A DNA stretch of 64,000 nucleotides from contig NZ_RARC01000016.1 of the NCBI RefSeq assembly GCF_003719305.1, forward strand, positions 62,001 through 126,000, in the 5' to 3' direction. This stretch comes from Mycolicibacterium stellerae (GTDB lineage Bacteria > Actinomycetota > Actinomycetes > Mycobacteriales > Mycobacteriaceae). Made by a program: the position numbers and the translations under genes. Each line of letters opens with the position of its first letter. Position 1 is the stretch's first letter. A model generated the notes under the pieces. It was not told the DNA's origin. It was given only the letters and a program-made list of their open reading frames with translations, and ran no database searches. Below, piece by piece: positions 48,285-64,000 of the stretch.

Positions 48285-49004
48285 ATGTCAGTAAAGTCAG
48301 TAGCCGCAAAGTGCGCCGTCACCGCATGTGCGGCAGTGGCGGGATTCCTTGGCGTTCACGCACCGGCGCAGGCTGAGCCCCGCTACCCGCTTCCTTTGGC
48401 GCCCGCATGCACGCAGTTCATCTTCTCGGGGCCGGTCGAAATTCGCAGTGCCCAGGGAACGCTTGTCACCTTCTTTTCCACCGGTGCAGCGGTTAACGGA
48501 GCAGCAAAGTATTCAGGTGCGGGACTTCCTGCTGTGGACGCCACCGTGAACGGGAGCATCACTGGCGATTCCATAGCACTTACCTTGACCAGCTCCGATC
48601 CCGGCGTGCTGCCCAACGCCCAGTACTCCGGCAAAGTGGACGACAATGGTTTCGCAGCTGGCAAAGTGAAGTTCGTTGGTCACGACGACCTTGGCGATGT
48701 CGATTGGAATGCCACTGCCAGATTCTTCTGTGCCCAGGGCGCGCAGAACGGCGGCGGGGCCGCAGAGGGCAAGCCTGGCACGGTGACGGTTCTCAAGGAT
48801 TCGGACGTCTACGACGCACCTGGGGGCAACAGGCTCGAAGAGCCGTTCTTCCTTGACAACGACAGCGTGCTGACCACCGTCAAACCCTGCGCCGACAACT
48901 GGTGCCTACTGCAGATACCCAACCTGCCGGGCGGAGCACACGGCGGCCTCCCCGCCGGCCAGGCATGGGTGTACTCCGGCGACGACTTTCTCAAGGTGAA
49001 CTAG
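48285..49004 (+). CDS. Secreted protein with C-terminal SH3-like domain
   Basis: A 239-residue exported protein. The signal peptide (AKCAVTACAAVAGFLGVHAP) cleaves near AQA-E. Residues about 35-150 form a beta-rich domain with a Cys pair (PACTQFIF, ARFFCAQ). Residues about 165-239 form a compact SH3b-like domain beginning SDVYDAPGGNRLEEPFFL and containing PCADNWCLLQIPNLPGGAHG, then WVYSGDDFL. The same domain is found in the paralogue at 52407-53144. Function is unknown; SH3b domains often bind cell-wall peptides. GGAGG precedes ATG 48285. Confidence 0.83.
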   Translation: MSVKSVAAKCAVTACAAVAGFLGVHAPAQAEPRYPLPLAPACTQFIFSGPVEIRSAQGTLVTFFSTGAAVNGAAKYSGAGLPAVDATVNGSITGDSIALTLTSSDPGVLPNAQYSGKVDDNGFAAGKVKFVGHDDLGDVDWNATARFFCAQGAQNGGGAAEGKPGTVTVLKDSDVYDAPGGNRLEEPFFLDNDSVLTTVKPCADNWCLLQIPNLPGGAHGGLPAGQAWVYSGDDFLKVN

Positions 49005-49012
49005 CGGTAGCG

Positions 49013-49531
49013 CTACTTGCAGAGGTCGGCGACCTTGTTCCTGCCGTCCTCGCCGGCGGTGAGCCGCGCCGCCTGCTGCGGATCCTCGTTGGTTGCGCCT
49101 GCCAGCGCGTTGACCCCGATGTCTTCGAGGTTGTTCGCAAACAACCGAACGGCTTCGGCCAGGTCCGGTGGTGTCTGATCGTCGAGGCGACTCAGCAGGT
49201 ATTCACCGCCGCCGATCAACGCCAACCGCGCGTTACCCGCCACCGCGGTCTGCGCGACCGGGTCCGGTCCGAGATCGGCGTGGGTCTGCAGCTGAACCGC
49301 CTTGCTCACGGTCTCGAATGCCGCGCACACCTTCTGTTTCGACTCCGCGGTCGGCTGGACCGTCGCGTCCTTTTGTGGCCACGCCAGCACCACAGCCCAT
49401 GCCGCGACACCGAGCGCGGCCAACGCGATGAACGCCGTGAACAGCGCCACCCAGCGAGCCCCTCCCCCTGATGACTTTTCCGGGGACTTCGCACGAGCGT
49501 GAGGTTGCGGCGCTGTTTCGCTGTCGGTCAT
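49013..49531 (-). CDS. Single-pass membrane protein, unknown function
   Basis: A 172-residue protein: charged N-terminal 25 residues, one transmembrane helix (WVALFTAFIALAALGVAAWA near 27-50) and a periplasmic Ala-rich helical domain with a Cys pair (KQKVCAAFETVSKAV, ADLCK at the end). No recognised family. ATG 49531. Convergent with the SH3-like protein gene, 8 bp apart. Confidence 0.75.
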   Translation of the reverse strand: MTDSETAPQPHARAKSPEKSSGGGARWVALFTAFIALAALGVAAWAVVLAWPQKDATVQPTAESKQKVCAAFETVSKAVQLQTHADLGPDPVAQTAVAGNARLALIGGGEYLLSRLDDQTPPDLAEAVRLFANNLEDIGVNALAGATNEDPQQAARLTAGEDGRNKVADLCK

Positions 49532-49582
49532 GCGGGAATCGTAGCGGCCGCTATCGTCAGGATCCCCGAGCTTCGACGCATG

Positions 49583-50335
49583 TCAACGCGCGAGGCGCGC
49601 GGTCACCGCCTTCAGCACCGGCTCGGCCGACACGAAGAAAGACCCCATGTGCCCCTGCCCGTCGATCACGTCGACGGTGGCGTCGAGAGCCTCGGCATCA
49701 GCGCGCACGTGCGGCACGATCCAGTCCTCGGAACCGACGTAATATGTTGCGGGGCAAGCGATCGAAGCCGGATCGACATACCGTGTGGGCCGTTTCGAAC
49801 CTTCCACTGCCGCCGCGACGGCAAGCGCGTCATTGCTCGTTTCCATCGTCTTCTGGAACTCGCGGTCGGTGATGGCCAGCGTCCGCCAGATCCCGGACCA
49901 GTTTCCGTCCCGCAAGAAGCCGGCCAGCGGCATCAGCATCCGGCCGACCTCCTGTTCGTGGGCGTGCATCGCGTATGCGCCGACGACAATGCGGTCCACT
50001 CGGTCTGGATAGCGGCTCGCCATATTGCACGCCAGCCAACCCCCGCGCGACCACCCCCAGACAATGGCGCGGTCCACTCCCTCGGCGTCCAACACCGCGA
50101 TCAGGTCGGCCGTCACTCCCGCGGCCTCATACGAATCGGCATCATGCGGGGTGTCACTGTCGCCGTGCCCAAGCGGATCGATGTTGATGATGCGCCAGCG
50201 CCGAGCCAGCGCCGCGGCGTATCCGTACTCGACCCACTGCCGGGCCGCGCACAGCGTCCCTGCGACGAGGACCAGCGGCGGCCCATCCCCGTCCACGGTG
50301 TAATCGATGCTGAACCCGCGCGACTGGACCTTCAC
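49583..50335 (-). CDS. Alpha/beta hydrolase
   Basis: A 250-residue alpha/beta hydrolase. Oxyanion-hole region LVLVAGTLCAARQW, nucleophile elbow WGWSRGGWLA with Ser near 95, and a C-terminal His in GQGHMGSFFV. The elbow GWSRGG is typical of haloperoxidase/esterase-like members. The substrate is unknown. GTG 50335. It lies 12 bp after the PAP2 gene on the same strand. Confidence 0.88.
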   Translation of the reverse strand: MKVQSRGFSIDYTVDGDGPPLVLVAGTLCAARQWVEYGYAAALARRWRIINIDPLGHGDSDTPHDADSYEAAGVTADLIAVLDAEGVDRAIVWGWSRGGWLACNMASRYPDRVDRIVVGAYAMHAHEQEVGRMLMPLAGFLRDGNWSGIWRTLAITDREFQKTMETSNDALAVAAAVEGSKRPTRYVDPASIACPATYYVGSEDWIVPHVRADAEALDATVDVIDGQGHMGSFFVSAEPVLKAVTARLAR

Positions 50336-50347
50336 GCTGCGATCACA

Positions 50348-51448
50348 TCACGAAGTGACAGCCGCGCTCGGTTGAATCTCGGCTTCGTCCTGCGACGGTC
50401 CTGCCCGTCGCGACCTGAACCTGTCCATCGCCATCATCACGACCGCCGCCAGCGCCCACCCGAGCAGGATGTCGATGACGAAATGCTCGGCGGTGTACAC
50501 CAGCGTGAAAGCCATGACGATCACGTACGCGGCCAGCACCGGCCGCCATCCGCGACGCACACGGTTCCAGAGGAACACCGAGATCGCGAGGGTCATGCCT
50601 GCGTGTAGAGACGGGACTGCCGCCACAAGATTGACGCTGGCCTGGCCCTGGTCGAGCAGCGCGCTGGCGGTGTGCAGGTTCAACTTGCCCCACCCGCGGC
50701 CGACGATGCGCTCGATCCAGCCGTTGGCACCGTCCTGGGTGGTCTGCATTGCCCCGAGCAGGCCGCCGTCGGGGACGTTTCGCGCGGATCGGAACATGCA
50801 TTCCGGGCCCGATGGGCCACCCTCGACATCGGCGGCGGAGCATCGCGACGCGGCCCACGGCGGTGCCGCGGGAAGAAGCGCGTAGATGACCAGGGCCGCG
50901 AAGGACAGTCCGACGAACAGTTTGACGAACGACTTCCACTCGTCGCGGTTCCGTAGCCACAGCACACCCGCCACCACATACGGCAGCACGAAGAACGACA
51001 TGTAGACGGTGCTGAGGACGACTTCCCACCAGGGCGGATTCGGCATCTTGAGGTGTTCCTGCAGCCAGACCGTCGGCATGACGCCGAAGAACATCCAGCG
51101 GTCGGCGTCGACCTGCCAGTGCCACATCGTGGGCCGCCCGATGAGATCGGCCGCTCCCCTGCTGAGGTCGTAGGCGACCAGCACGAGAGCGAACGGCAGC
51201 CAGTCGCGGATGACAAAAAGCATCCGTCGGCCCTGCCCGATGCTGGCGGCGAGCAGACCGGTCGCGATGTAGAGCAGCAGCAGTTCCCGGTTGAATGCGA
51301 ATCCGTCGGTGGCCGTGCGGTACACCACCACCGTCGCCCACACGACAATCGCAGCCCAGCGCACATATCTGAGCCGTCGCCAACGGGTCGCGACGGGGGC
51401 CTCGGCCACGCGCGGAACCGCAGTTGGCACCTCGTCAACTGCGGTCAC
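50348..51448 (-). CDS. PAP2/inositolphosphotransferase-like membrane protein
   Basis: A 366-residue integral membrane protein with about 6 helices. It carries the PAP2 phosphatase/transferase motif parts AVPSLHAGMTLAI and YTAEHFVIDILLGW, with their catalytic His and Asp residues, and a preceding motif with PPWAASRC. It resembles Aur1/Ipt1-type lipid phosphotransferases, so it may transfer or remove a phospho-head group on envelope lipids. GTG 51448. Probably in one unit with the downstream hydrolase. Confidence 0.82.
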   Translation of the reverse strand: MTAVDEVPTAVPRVAEAPVATRWRRLRYVRWAAIVVWATVVVYRTATDGFAFNRELLLLYIATGLLAASIGQGRRMLFVIRDWLPFALVLVAYDLSRGAADLIGRPTMWHWQVDADRWMFFGVMPTVWLQEHLKMPNPPWWEVVLSTVYMSFFVLPYVVAGVLWLRNRDEWKSFVKLFVGLSFAALVIYALLPAAPPWAASRCSAADVEGGPSGPECMFRSARNVPDGGLLGAMQTTQDGANGWIERIVGRGWGKLNLHTASALLDQGQASVNLVAAVPSLHAGMTLAISVFLWNRVRRGWRPVLAAYVIVMAFTLVYTAEHFVIDILLGWALAAVVMMAMDRFRSRRAGPSQDEAEIQPSAAVTS

Positions 51449-51515
51449 TCCGATGAGATTAGTTCACCCAGCTGAAACCGCACGTTCGTTCCGTATTCAG
51501 TAATAAAACTGCGGT

Positions 51516-52268
51516 CTAGTCGAGGTGATCCCGCAGGAAGGCGATGTCGTCTTTGCGACCCTCGTCGGCGGTCTCACAGATGACGGGAGCGCCGGCGGCG
51601 GTGACCACGGCAACGAGCAGGTCAGGATCGATCTGGCCGGTGCCGAAGTTGGCGTGCCTGTCGGCACCGGAGCCCGCCGCATCCCTGGAGTCGTTGCAGT
51701 GCACGAGGTCGATGCGGCCGGTGAGGGCCTTGATGCGGTCGACGGCGTCTATCAGCGCCTCGCCCGCCGCCCAGGCGTGGCAGGTGTCAAGGCAGAAGCC
51801 GATGCCGGTGTCACCGATGTGATCCCACAGCCGGCCGATGGTGTCGAAATAGCGGGCCATCGCATGGTCCCCGCCCGCGGTGTTCTCTAAGTAGATCGGT
51901 ACGTCGGTTTCCAGGTAGTCGAGTGCCTTTACCCAGCGCTCGAAACCGGCCTCCATGTCGTTGTCATCGGCGTGGCCGCCGTGCACGATCACCGCGGTGG
52001 CGTTGATCTCGGCCGCCGCGTCGCAGGTGTCCTGCAGGATCTTGCGCGACGGGATGCGAACGCGGTTGTTCGCCGACGCCACGTTGATCAGATACGGCGC
52101 GTGGACATACAGCGGCATGCTCGCCGCCTTCAGCGTCTCGGCGTCGTCGCGCGGCTTGGGCTTCTTCCAGCTCTGCGGGTTGCCGAGGAAGAACTGCACC
52201 ACGTCGGCGCCGTCGGCTTCCGCCGCTGCGATGGGGTCGTCTTGATGGACGTGCGAACCAATGAGCAC
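51516..52268 (-). CDS. nfo: Endonuclease IV (AP endonuclease)
   Basis: A 250-residue TIM-barrel nuclease for abasic-site repair. Zinc ligands are visible: His in YVHAPYLINVAS, IVHGGH, Glu in LENTAGG, Asp/His in LDTCHAW, His/Asp in HCNDSRD and Glu in ICETADEG. It is shorter than E. coli Nfo (285) but of typical mycobacterial length and corresponds to end (Rv0670). GTG 52268 (MLIGSHVHQ). Confidence 0.93.
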   Translation of the reverse strand: MLIGSHVHQDDPIAAAEADGADVVQFFLGNPQSWKKPKPRDDAETLKAASMPLYVHAPYLINVASANNRVRIPSRKILQDTCDAAAEINATAVIVHGGHADDNDMEAGFERWVKALDYLETDVPIYLENTAGGDHAMARYFDTIGRLWDHIGDTGIGFCLDTCHAWAAGEALIDAVDRIKALTGRIDLVHCNDSRDAAGSGADRHANFGTGQIDPDLLVAVVTAAGAPVICETADEGRKDDIAFLRDHLD

Positions 52269-52406
52269 CCGGCCAGTCTAGGCGGGGCGACCGACGCGTC
52301 GCCGAGTGTGCGGCGCCACCCCGCAAGACACGTTGCCCTGCTCGTCGCGAAAACGTAGGGAGCCACCTGATTGATATGGATCCATGTCATTCGTAGCGTC
52401 ATGCAC

Positions 52407-53144
52407 ATGTTCACCACACGGAAAATCATGGCCGCCGCAGCGACCGTCGCCGCCGCCGCGGGGATGTTGTCCATCCCGATCCCGGCAGCCGCAGCCCCAG
52501 CCTGCCTCGATTGGCGATTCGCCGAGGACGCACTCTTCATCGACTTCGACAACGGAGTCTGGCTAGGAGTGCCATGGCTTGGCGGAACGAACAAGGTTCG
52601 TACGAACCCCGCGAACGCGTCGATTGCCCATTTGCCCGGCGGCGGCGTGTACCAGGGGGAGATCGAACCCGGCGGAGGAACATACCAAGGGGACACGATC
52701 AAGTTCCGGATCAACTGGACGCAGGGCGTTGGCGACAAGCACCCGATGAACGCGTTCGCGGGCCACATCGACCCCAATGGTGTCGCGACCGGCACCACGG
52801 TCAATGAGGCCAACGCGACGAACAACTGGACGGCGCGAGGAAACTTCACGTGCTCCGCTCGGGCGGCCGAGCCTGCACCCGTTGACAACAAACCGGTCGA
52901 AAACAAGCCACCGGTTGTCACCGCCAAGGTCGAGCAGGCGTCAGATGTCTACGACGGCCCAGGTGGAAGCAGGATCGAGGATCCATTCTTCCTCGCAGTC
53001 GGCCGCTCGCTCGAGGCTGTCCAACCGTGCGCCGACAACTGGTGCCTGCTGAAGATTCCCGACCTACCCGGCGGGGCACATGGCAACCTTCCGGCAGGCC
53101 AGGGATGGGTCTATTCAGGTGACGGCTTCCTCACGGTGAAATAG
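52407..53144 (+). CDS. Secreted protein with C-terminal SH3-like domain (paralogue)
   Basis: A 245-residue exported protein; signal MAAAATVAAAAGMLSIPIPA cleaving near AAA-A. The N-terminal domain differs from its paralogue and includes repeated HLPGGGVYQGEIEPGGGTYQ. The C-terminal 75 residues match the protein at 48285-49004: SDVYDGPGGSRIEDPFFLAV, PCADNWCLLKIPDLPGG and GWVYSGDGFL. ATG 52401 or 52407; no clear ribosome-binding site, so the mRNA may be leaderless. An ATGGATCCAT palindrome lies at 52376-52385. Confidence 0.8.
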   Translation: MFTTRKIMAAAATVAAAAGMLSIPIPAAAAPACLDWRFAEDALFIDFDNGVWLGVPWLGGTNKVRTNPANASIAHLPGGGVYQGEIEPGGGTYQGDTIKFRINWTQGVGDKHPMNAFAGHIDPNGVATGTTVNEANATNNWTARGNFTCSARAAEPAPVDNKPVENKPPVVTAKVEQASDVYDGPGGSRIEDPFFLAVGRSLEAVQPCADNWCLLKIPDLPGGAHGNLPAGQGWVYSGDGFLTVK

Positions 53145-53172
53145 CACGCCACTGCGTCACGACCGCGCACGA

Positions 53173-53201
53173 AAAAGCCCCCGGCGATACCGGGGGCTTT
53201 T
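53173..53201. terminator. Bidirectional terminator after rpoC
   Basis: AAAAGCCCCCGG (53173-53184) and CCGGGGGCTTTT (53190-53201) form a perfect 12-bp stem with a 5-nt loop and A/T tracts on both flanks. It ends rpoBC on one side and the secreted SH3-like gene on the other. Confidence 0.9.
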
Positions 53202-53214
53202 CCTATGACGTGAC

Positions 53215-57168
<3,954 letters not shown>

Positions 57169-57235
57169 GTAACTCCCTTTCCCCTTTCGGGATTAGTAAC
57201 CAAGTAACTAATTAAGCTCCGCGGCGAGCCGCGAA

Positions 57236-60718
<3,483 letters not shown>

Positions 60719-60851
60719 GATGCATCCTTCCAGCACCTAATGCGACTGTCGGGAAGGTGTGCACCACCCCTACGCCGCGAACTCTGCGTTCGGTTCGGCT
60801 GGCGTTCTCCTGTGTCCAGACGGCCCTGAACAACGGGCACGCGACTAGATA

Positions 60852-60960
60852 CTGAGCCTGAAACGGGGCTCAGCCTAGGACCACGGTGTCAGAGGCGGTA
60901 GATGGGCAGGAGGCAGCCAGCGCAACGTCCAACAATAGCGCAGGACGGCGTATTCCTCAA
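60852..60960 (-). promoter_or_regulatory. rpoB promoter and leader hairpin
   Basis: On the minus strand TTGAGG (60960-60955), a 17-bp spacer and TATTGT (60937-60932) predict a start near 60925 and a leader of about 200 nt. CTGAGCC-N8-GGCTCAG (60852-60873) forms a perfect 7-bp hairpin in that leader. A second TTGACG -35-like box is at 61057-61052 with a weak -10. No gene is supported in 60719-61095. Confidence 0.55.
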
Positions 60961-61095
60961 CTACGGGCATGCTGAATCAACTCGGGCGCTGGCTGGCGTC
61001 CTTGACCCGTTTACACATGCTGCCCAACAGACTGGCCCGTCGGAGCCTTTCCGTCAAGAGATAACGCCGTGTCGTTGTGGACTTTTACCGGTTGG

Positions 61096-62850
61096 TCACG
61101 CCGCGATCGCAGGACCCGTCGTCAACACAGGTGTCTGTGTCGTGTCGACGTCGGTGGCGAAATTGATGTGCGAAAACAGCCCGAAGAACGCCGCCGTCAC
61201 CTCGCGGGCCAGCGAGGTGATCGGCCCCGGGGTCGGCTGTATCAACCCGATCGCGGGCCCGACCGGGGTCGGGATGGTGATCGTCGAACCGGGCAGGCCG
61301 TAGAACCCGGAGGCCTCGGTGCCGGCGAACATGTCGTTGATCCAGCCAGCGGCGAGAATTTGGGAGCCCGCGACGTTCGCCGGCCCGCCGTAGCCGGTGA
61401 GCAGATAGGCACCGAACTGGACGAGAGGATTGCCGCCCACCATCGCATCCGAATGCCAACTGCCGAGCAGCTGAGCCCCGGTGGGCTGGCCGCCCCGCGT
61501 CTTCGCCAGGGCGTAGTCCATCGTCCCGAACAAGTTCCAGGGGTTCGGTGTCGAGGACAGGTTGTACACCGGGATGTCGTCGGGGATGTCCTCAAGGATG
61601 GGCACCGGATCGGTGAATGAGACGCCGTCGAGCATCACCACGCCTGCCAGCGTGTAGTACGTCGAGTCGCCATCGGCCTGGTTCTGCGCGATGTATCGGG
61701 CGACGTCGAGCACCAGACCGCCGCCGAGCGAGTGCCCGACCAGGACGACGTTCTGCGGGAGGGCGTCCTGACCGTAGCCGGCGTCCTGAGCGCTGGTCAG
61801 CAATGCGGCGTTGTGGTCGGTGAACAGGTCGGCGACCGCTTGATGCATCTGATCGCCGCCAAGCCACATTCCGTCGGTGGCGAAAATATTGGACGTCACC
61901 GTTGGGGCGACGACGACGCTGTTGGTCGACTTGGCCAGGTAGGACGCCGTGTAGTCGTAGAACACACCTGTGGCCAGGAAGCCGTGCTGCAGATAGATGA
62001 TCCGTTCAGGCGGTGTGTCGCTCTGCGGGTCGTAGGTGTCAGGGAAGTACCAGTCGGCGGGGACTTCCTGATCTCCGATCTTCAGCGTCGACCGCGTGAC
62101 CGTGACTCCGCTGCCCGGCAGAGCCTTCGGCGGCCCCTCGAACACGCTCTCGGCGAACGAGATCAGGTTGAAGACGGCGGTACCGATGGCGCTGACCACC
62201 GGCGGCACATCGATCGTGGGCGACGCGGCGGCGGCCTGTGGTTGTGCGACCATCGGGGTGGCAACGGTGATGTTCGACCGCCTCGGCGCGAACAACGTCT
62301 CGCGTTCGTCGCGGTTGGGGAGGGTTGTCGCGATCTTCACGTTCGTCGACTCGGTTTCGACTGCGTCGACGGCCTCGACCGGAACCCCCGTTTCGGCCGG
62401 GTCGGTGTGCCGCGTCCTTTCCACCACGACCTTGCGGTCGGGCCCTGGTGCCACCGCGGCAACGAAATTGTTGACCAGCTTCGCGGCCCGTTGACCCGGT
62501 TCGGCTCTGGCCGTCGTCGCGCCGTTCGATTTGGCGACGGTTGCCCGGTCGCTCTCACCCTCGGCCTTCACCACCTTGGTGACGGCGTCGTTCACCGCCT
62601 CCTTGACGGCGTTGATCGCCTTGGCGGCGTCGCGGCTGAATGCCGGCCTGGCGTCGGGCGCAGCCGAAGGAGCGTCTCGACTCGAATCTTGGTTGTTCTC
62701 AGTGGTATTCGCCGACTGCGACGTTTTGGCGCCGCCCTCGCCGGCGGATTCGGTCTGCGCGAAGGCCGTGCCTGCTCCTACCAGCATCCCGACCGTCACA
62801 CCGGCGCACACCGCGCCCGCACCGAGCCAGACCAAGAACCGGTCGCCCAC
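61096..62850 (-). CDS. Secreted alpha/beta hydrolase (lipase-like) with long polar N-terminal region
   Basis: A 584-residue protein. The signal peptide (AGAVCAGVTVGMLVGAGTAF) cleaves near FA-Q at 31. Residues about 32-215 are a Ser/Ala/Glu-rich, low-complexity region; the catalytic domain starts near 235 (VTVTRSTLKIGDQEVPADWY) with oxyanion segment YLQHGFLATGVFYDY, nucleophile elbow VVLVGHSLGGGLVLD and a C-terminal His candidate in LGSWHSDAMVGG. Probably a cell-wall or extracellular esterase; substrate unknown. GTG 62850 with GGGAGAC. Lies upstream of rpoB. Confidence 0.85.
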   Translation of the reverse strand: MGDRFLVWLGAGAVCAGVTVGMLVGAGTAFAQTESAGEGGAKTSQSANTTENNQDSSRDAPSAAPDARPAFSRDAAKAINAVKEAVNDAVTKVVKAEGESDRATVAKSNGATTARAEPGQRAAKLVNNFVAAVAPGPDRKVVVERTRHTDPAETGVPVEAVDAVETESTNVKIATTLPNRDERETLFAPRRSNITVATPMVAQPQAAAASPTIDVPPVVSAIGTAVFNLISFAESVFEGPPKALPGSGVTVTRSTLKIGDQEVPADWYFPDTYDPQSDTPPERIIYLQHGFLATGVFYDYTASYLAKSTNSVVVAPTVTSNIFATDGMWLGGDQMHQAVADLFTDHNAALLTSAQDAGYGQDALPQNVVLVGHSLGGGLVLDVARYIAQNQADGDSTYYTLAGVVMLDGVSFTDPVPILEDIPDDIPVYNLSSTPNPWNLFGTMDYALAKTRGGQPTGAQLLGSWHSDAMVGGNPLVQFGAYLLTGYGGPANVAGSQILAAGWINDMFAGTEASGFYGLPGSTITIPTPVGPAIGLIQPTPGPITSLAREVTAAFFGLFSHINFATDVDTTQTPVLTTGPAIAA

Positions 62851-62948
62851 GCCCGTCTCCCGTCTGTGGACCGCCGGTAACGCTAACGGTCGACGCGAGC
62901 TTCAGGAGCGTGTTTACAAGATTCCGCTACAACGTCAGCCCAAAAAGA

Positions 62949-62982
62949 CGACTGCCGGCGGATTGTCGCCCGCCGGCAGTCG
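62949..62982 (-). terminator. Terminator of mceG
   Basis: CGACTGCCGGCG-N10-CGCCGGCAGTCG is a perfect 12-bp stem followed on the minus strand by TCTTTTTG. It is about 15 bp after the mceG stop and is a clear intrinsic terminator. Confidence 0.85.
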
Positions 62983-62997
62983 GTGAAAAGAAAAGAA

Positions 62998-64000
62998 TCA
63001 GCGCTCTCCGGTGACCGGGATGCGACCGGTCGGCGCCTCGTCCTCCGCGGTGCGATGCCGTGCGGTCGCCGCATCGTCGGGGATCGGGCGCGCTGCGTAC
63101 TGGTGTGTGCCCTCGAGGTCGTCGCGGATGGCTTCCTGGGCGTTGGGCGGCAGCGTGTGCATGATCTCGCGCACGCGGGCCTGGCGTCGACCGACAGCCT
63201 GCCGCTCGGGCATGCCAGGGGTGGCGCTGATCTGCGGCGGCACACCCTCGATCTCTTCGACGCCGCCATCGTGGTGACCGGCGTCGACCATGGCCTGTTC
63301 CTCGGCCATCTGCGCCTCGTCCTTTTCCTCCGACATACCGATGGGGCCAAGGCGGCGGCCGTTGAGGAACTGACGCACCACAGGCTCATCGCTGGTCAAC
63401 AAGACTTCGCGCGGACCGAACATCACCAGGTGCTTGCGGAACAGCATGCCGATGTTGTCGGGCACGGTGCGGGCGATGTTGATGTTGTGCGTCACGATCA
63501 GGATCGTCGCGTCGATCTGGGCGTTGATGTCGATCAGCAGCTGGCTCAGGTAGGCGGTACGGACCGGGTCAAGACCCGAGTCGGGCTCGTCGCACAGGAT
63601 GATCTGTGGGTCGAGCACCAGGCTGCGGGCCAGGCCAGCGCGCTTGCGCATACCGCCGGAAATCTCGCCGGGAAACTTGTTCTCGTCGCCGGCCAAGCCG
63701 ACAACCTCAAGCTTCTCCATGACGATGTTGCGGATTTCGCTTTCCTTCTTCTTGGTGTGTTCACGCAACGGGAAAGCGGTGTTGTCATACAGGCTCATCG
63801 AACCGAACAGGGCGCCGTCCTGGAACATGACGCCGAACAGGGTCCGGATCTCGTAGAGCTCCTTGGCGGAGCACTCGATGATGTTGGTGCCATCGACGAT
63901 GATCGATCCGCGCTCTGGACGCAGCAGCCCGATCAGCGACTTCAAAAACACCGACTTACCGGTACCCGACGGGCCCAGCAGCACGCTGACCTCACCCGGC
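62998..64000 (-). CDS. mceG: Mce-system ABC transporter ATPase MceG/Mkl (partial)
   Basis: The 5' end is cut by the right window edge; about 334 residues are visible. Walker A GPSGTGKS, Q-loop FGVMFQDGALFG, a degenerate signature EISGGMRKRAGLARS and Walker B IILCDEPDSGLD are intact, with H-loop VTHN. The SGGMRKR signature is characteristic of MlaF/Mkl-type lipid importers. A long charged C-terminal extension (about 230-334 of the visible part) is typical of MceG. It energises Mce complexes that import lipids and cholesterol. Matches Rv0655. Confidence 0.95.
   Translation of the reverse strand, partial: PGEVSVLLGPSGTGKSVFLKSLIGLLRPERGSIIVDGTNIIECSAKELYEIRTLFGVMFQDGALFGSMSLYDNTAFPLREHTKKKESEIRNIVMEKLEVVGLAGDENKFPGEISGGMRKRAGLARSLVLDPQIILCDEPDSGLDPVRTAYLSQLLIDINAQIDATILIVTHNINIARTVPDNIGMLFRKHLVMFGPREVLLTSDEPVVRQFLNGRRLGPIGMSEEKDEAQMAEEQAMVDAGHHDGGVEEIEGVPPQISATPGMPERQAVGRRQARVREIMHTLPPNAQEAIRDDLEGTHQYAARPIPDDAATARHRTAEDEAPTGRIPVTGER

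Overview
This is chromosomal DNA of a mycobacterium, most likely a non-tuberculous, fast-growing type (Mycolicibacterium-like). The base composition is high-GC, the proteins are typically mycobacterial, and the gene order follows the Mycobacterium tuberculosis block Rv0655 to Rv0702 in reverse orientation (comparison from memory). No tRNA, rRNA, CRISPR array, insertion sequence or prophage was seen.

Layout. 1-1117: start of the S10 ribosomal operon (rpsJ, rplC, rplD cut by the window edge). 1118-9432: small catabolic and detoxification genes (type B carboxylesterase, NTF2-like and VOC proteins, a P450, a TetR/MFS pair). 7972-15258: complete mycofactocin system (mftR divergent from mftABCDEFG), including the 30-residue precursor gene mftA. 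15326-17151: ECF sigma factor coupled to a triple-VOC protein. 17212-28116: flavin reductase and mycofactocin-type SDR, with two arginine-catabolism blocks between them and the Rv0686-like membrane gene. 28186-34578: cutinase, MFS pump, two secreted Gly/Asn/Gln repeat proteins and a Zn alcohol dehydrogenase. 34736-39175: str operon rpsL-rpsG-fusA-tuf. 39446-48087: TetR, paired DUF3558 lipoproteins, paired DUF3060 proteins, a TetR/glycosyltransferase pair, and the fatty-acid operon fadE8-echA4-paaX-like-echA5. 48285-53144: secreted SH3-like paralogues flanking a membrane protein, a hydrolase, a PAP2 protein and endonuclease IV. 53215-60718: rpoB-rpoC. 61096-64000: secreted lipase-like hydrolase and the Mce transporter ATPase mceG, cut at the right edge.

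How the genes fit together. The mycofactocin genes make a peptide-derived redox cofactor. The SDR at 23604-24458 and MftG are expected users or recyclers of it. The arginine genes form two routes: arginine deiminase plus antiporter (arcDA), and a DDAH/ArgZ-like hydrolase plus ornithine aminotransferase, permease and universal stress protein under a divergent Lrp/AsnC regulator. Several regulators sit beside clear inverted-repeat operators.

Most unusual content: the pair of secreted repeat proteins at 30569-33098, one with six repeats of about 60 residues built on a GSGN..Q...NIFNPQ core and a curlin-like Gln/Asn spacing. Other oddities are an ECF-coupled VOC gene with two strong in-frame starts, three copies of the fusA 3' end including its stop codon, and a truncated DUF4442 gene that keeps its operator and ribosome-binding site.
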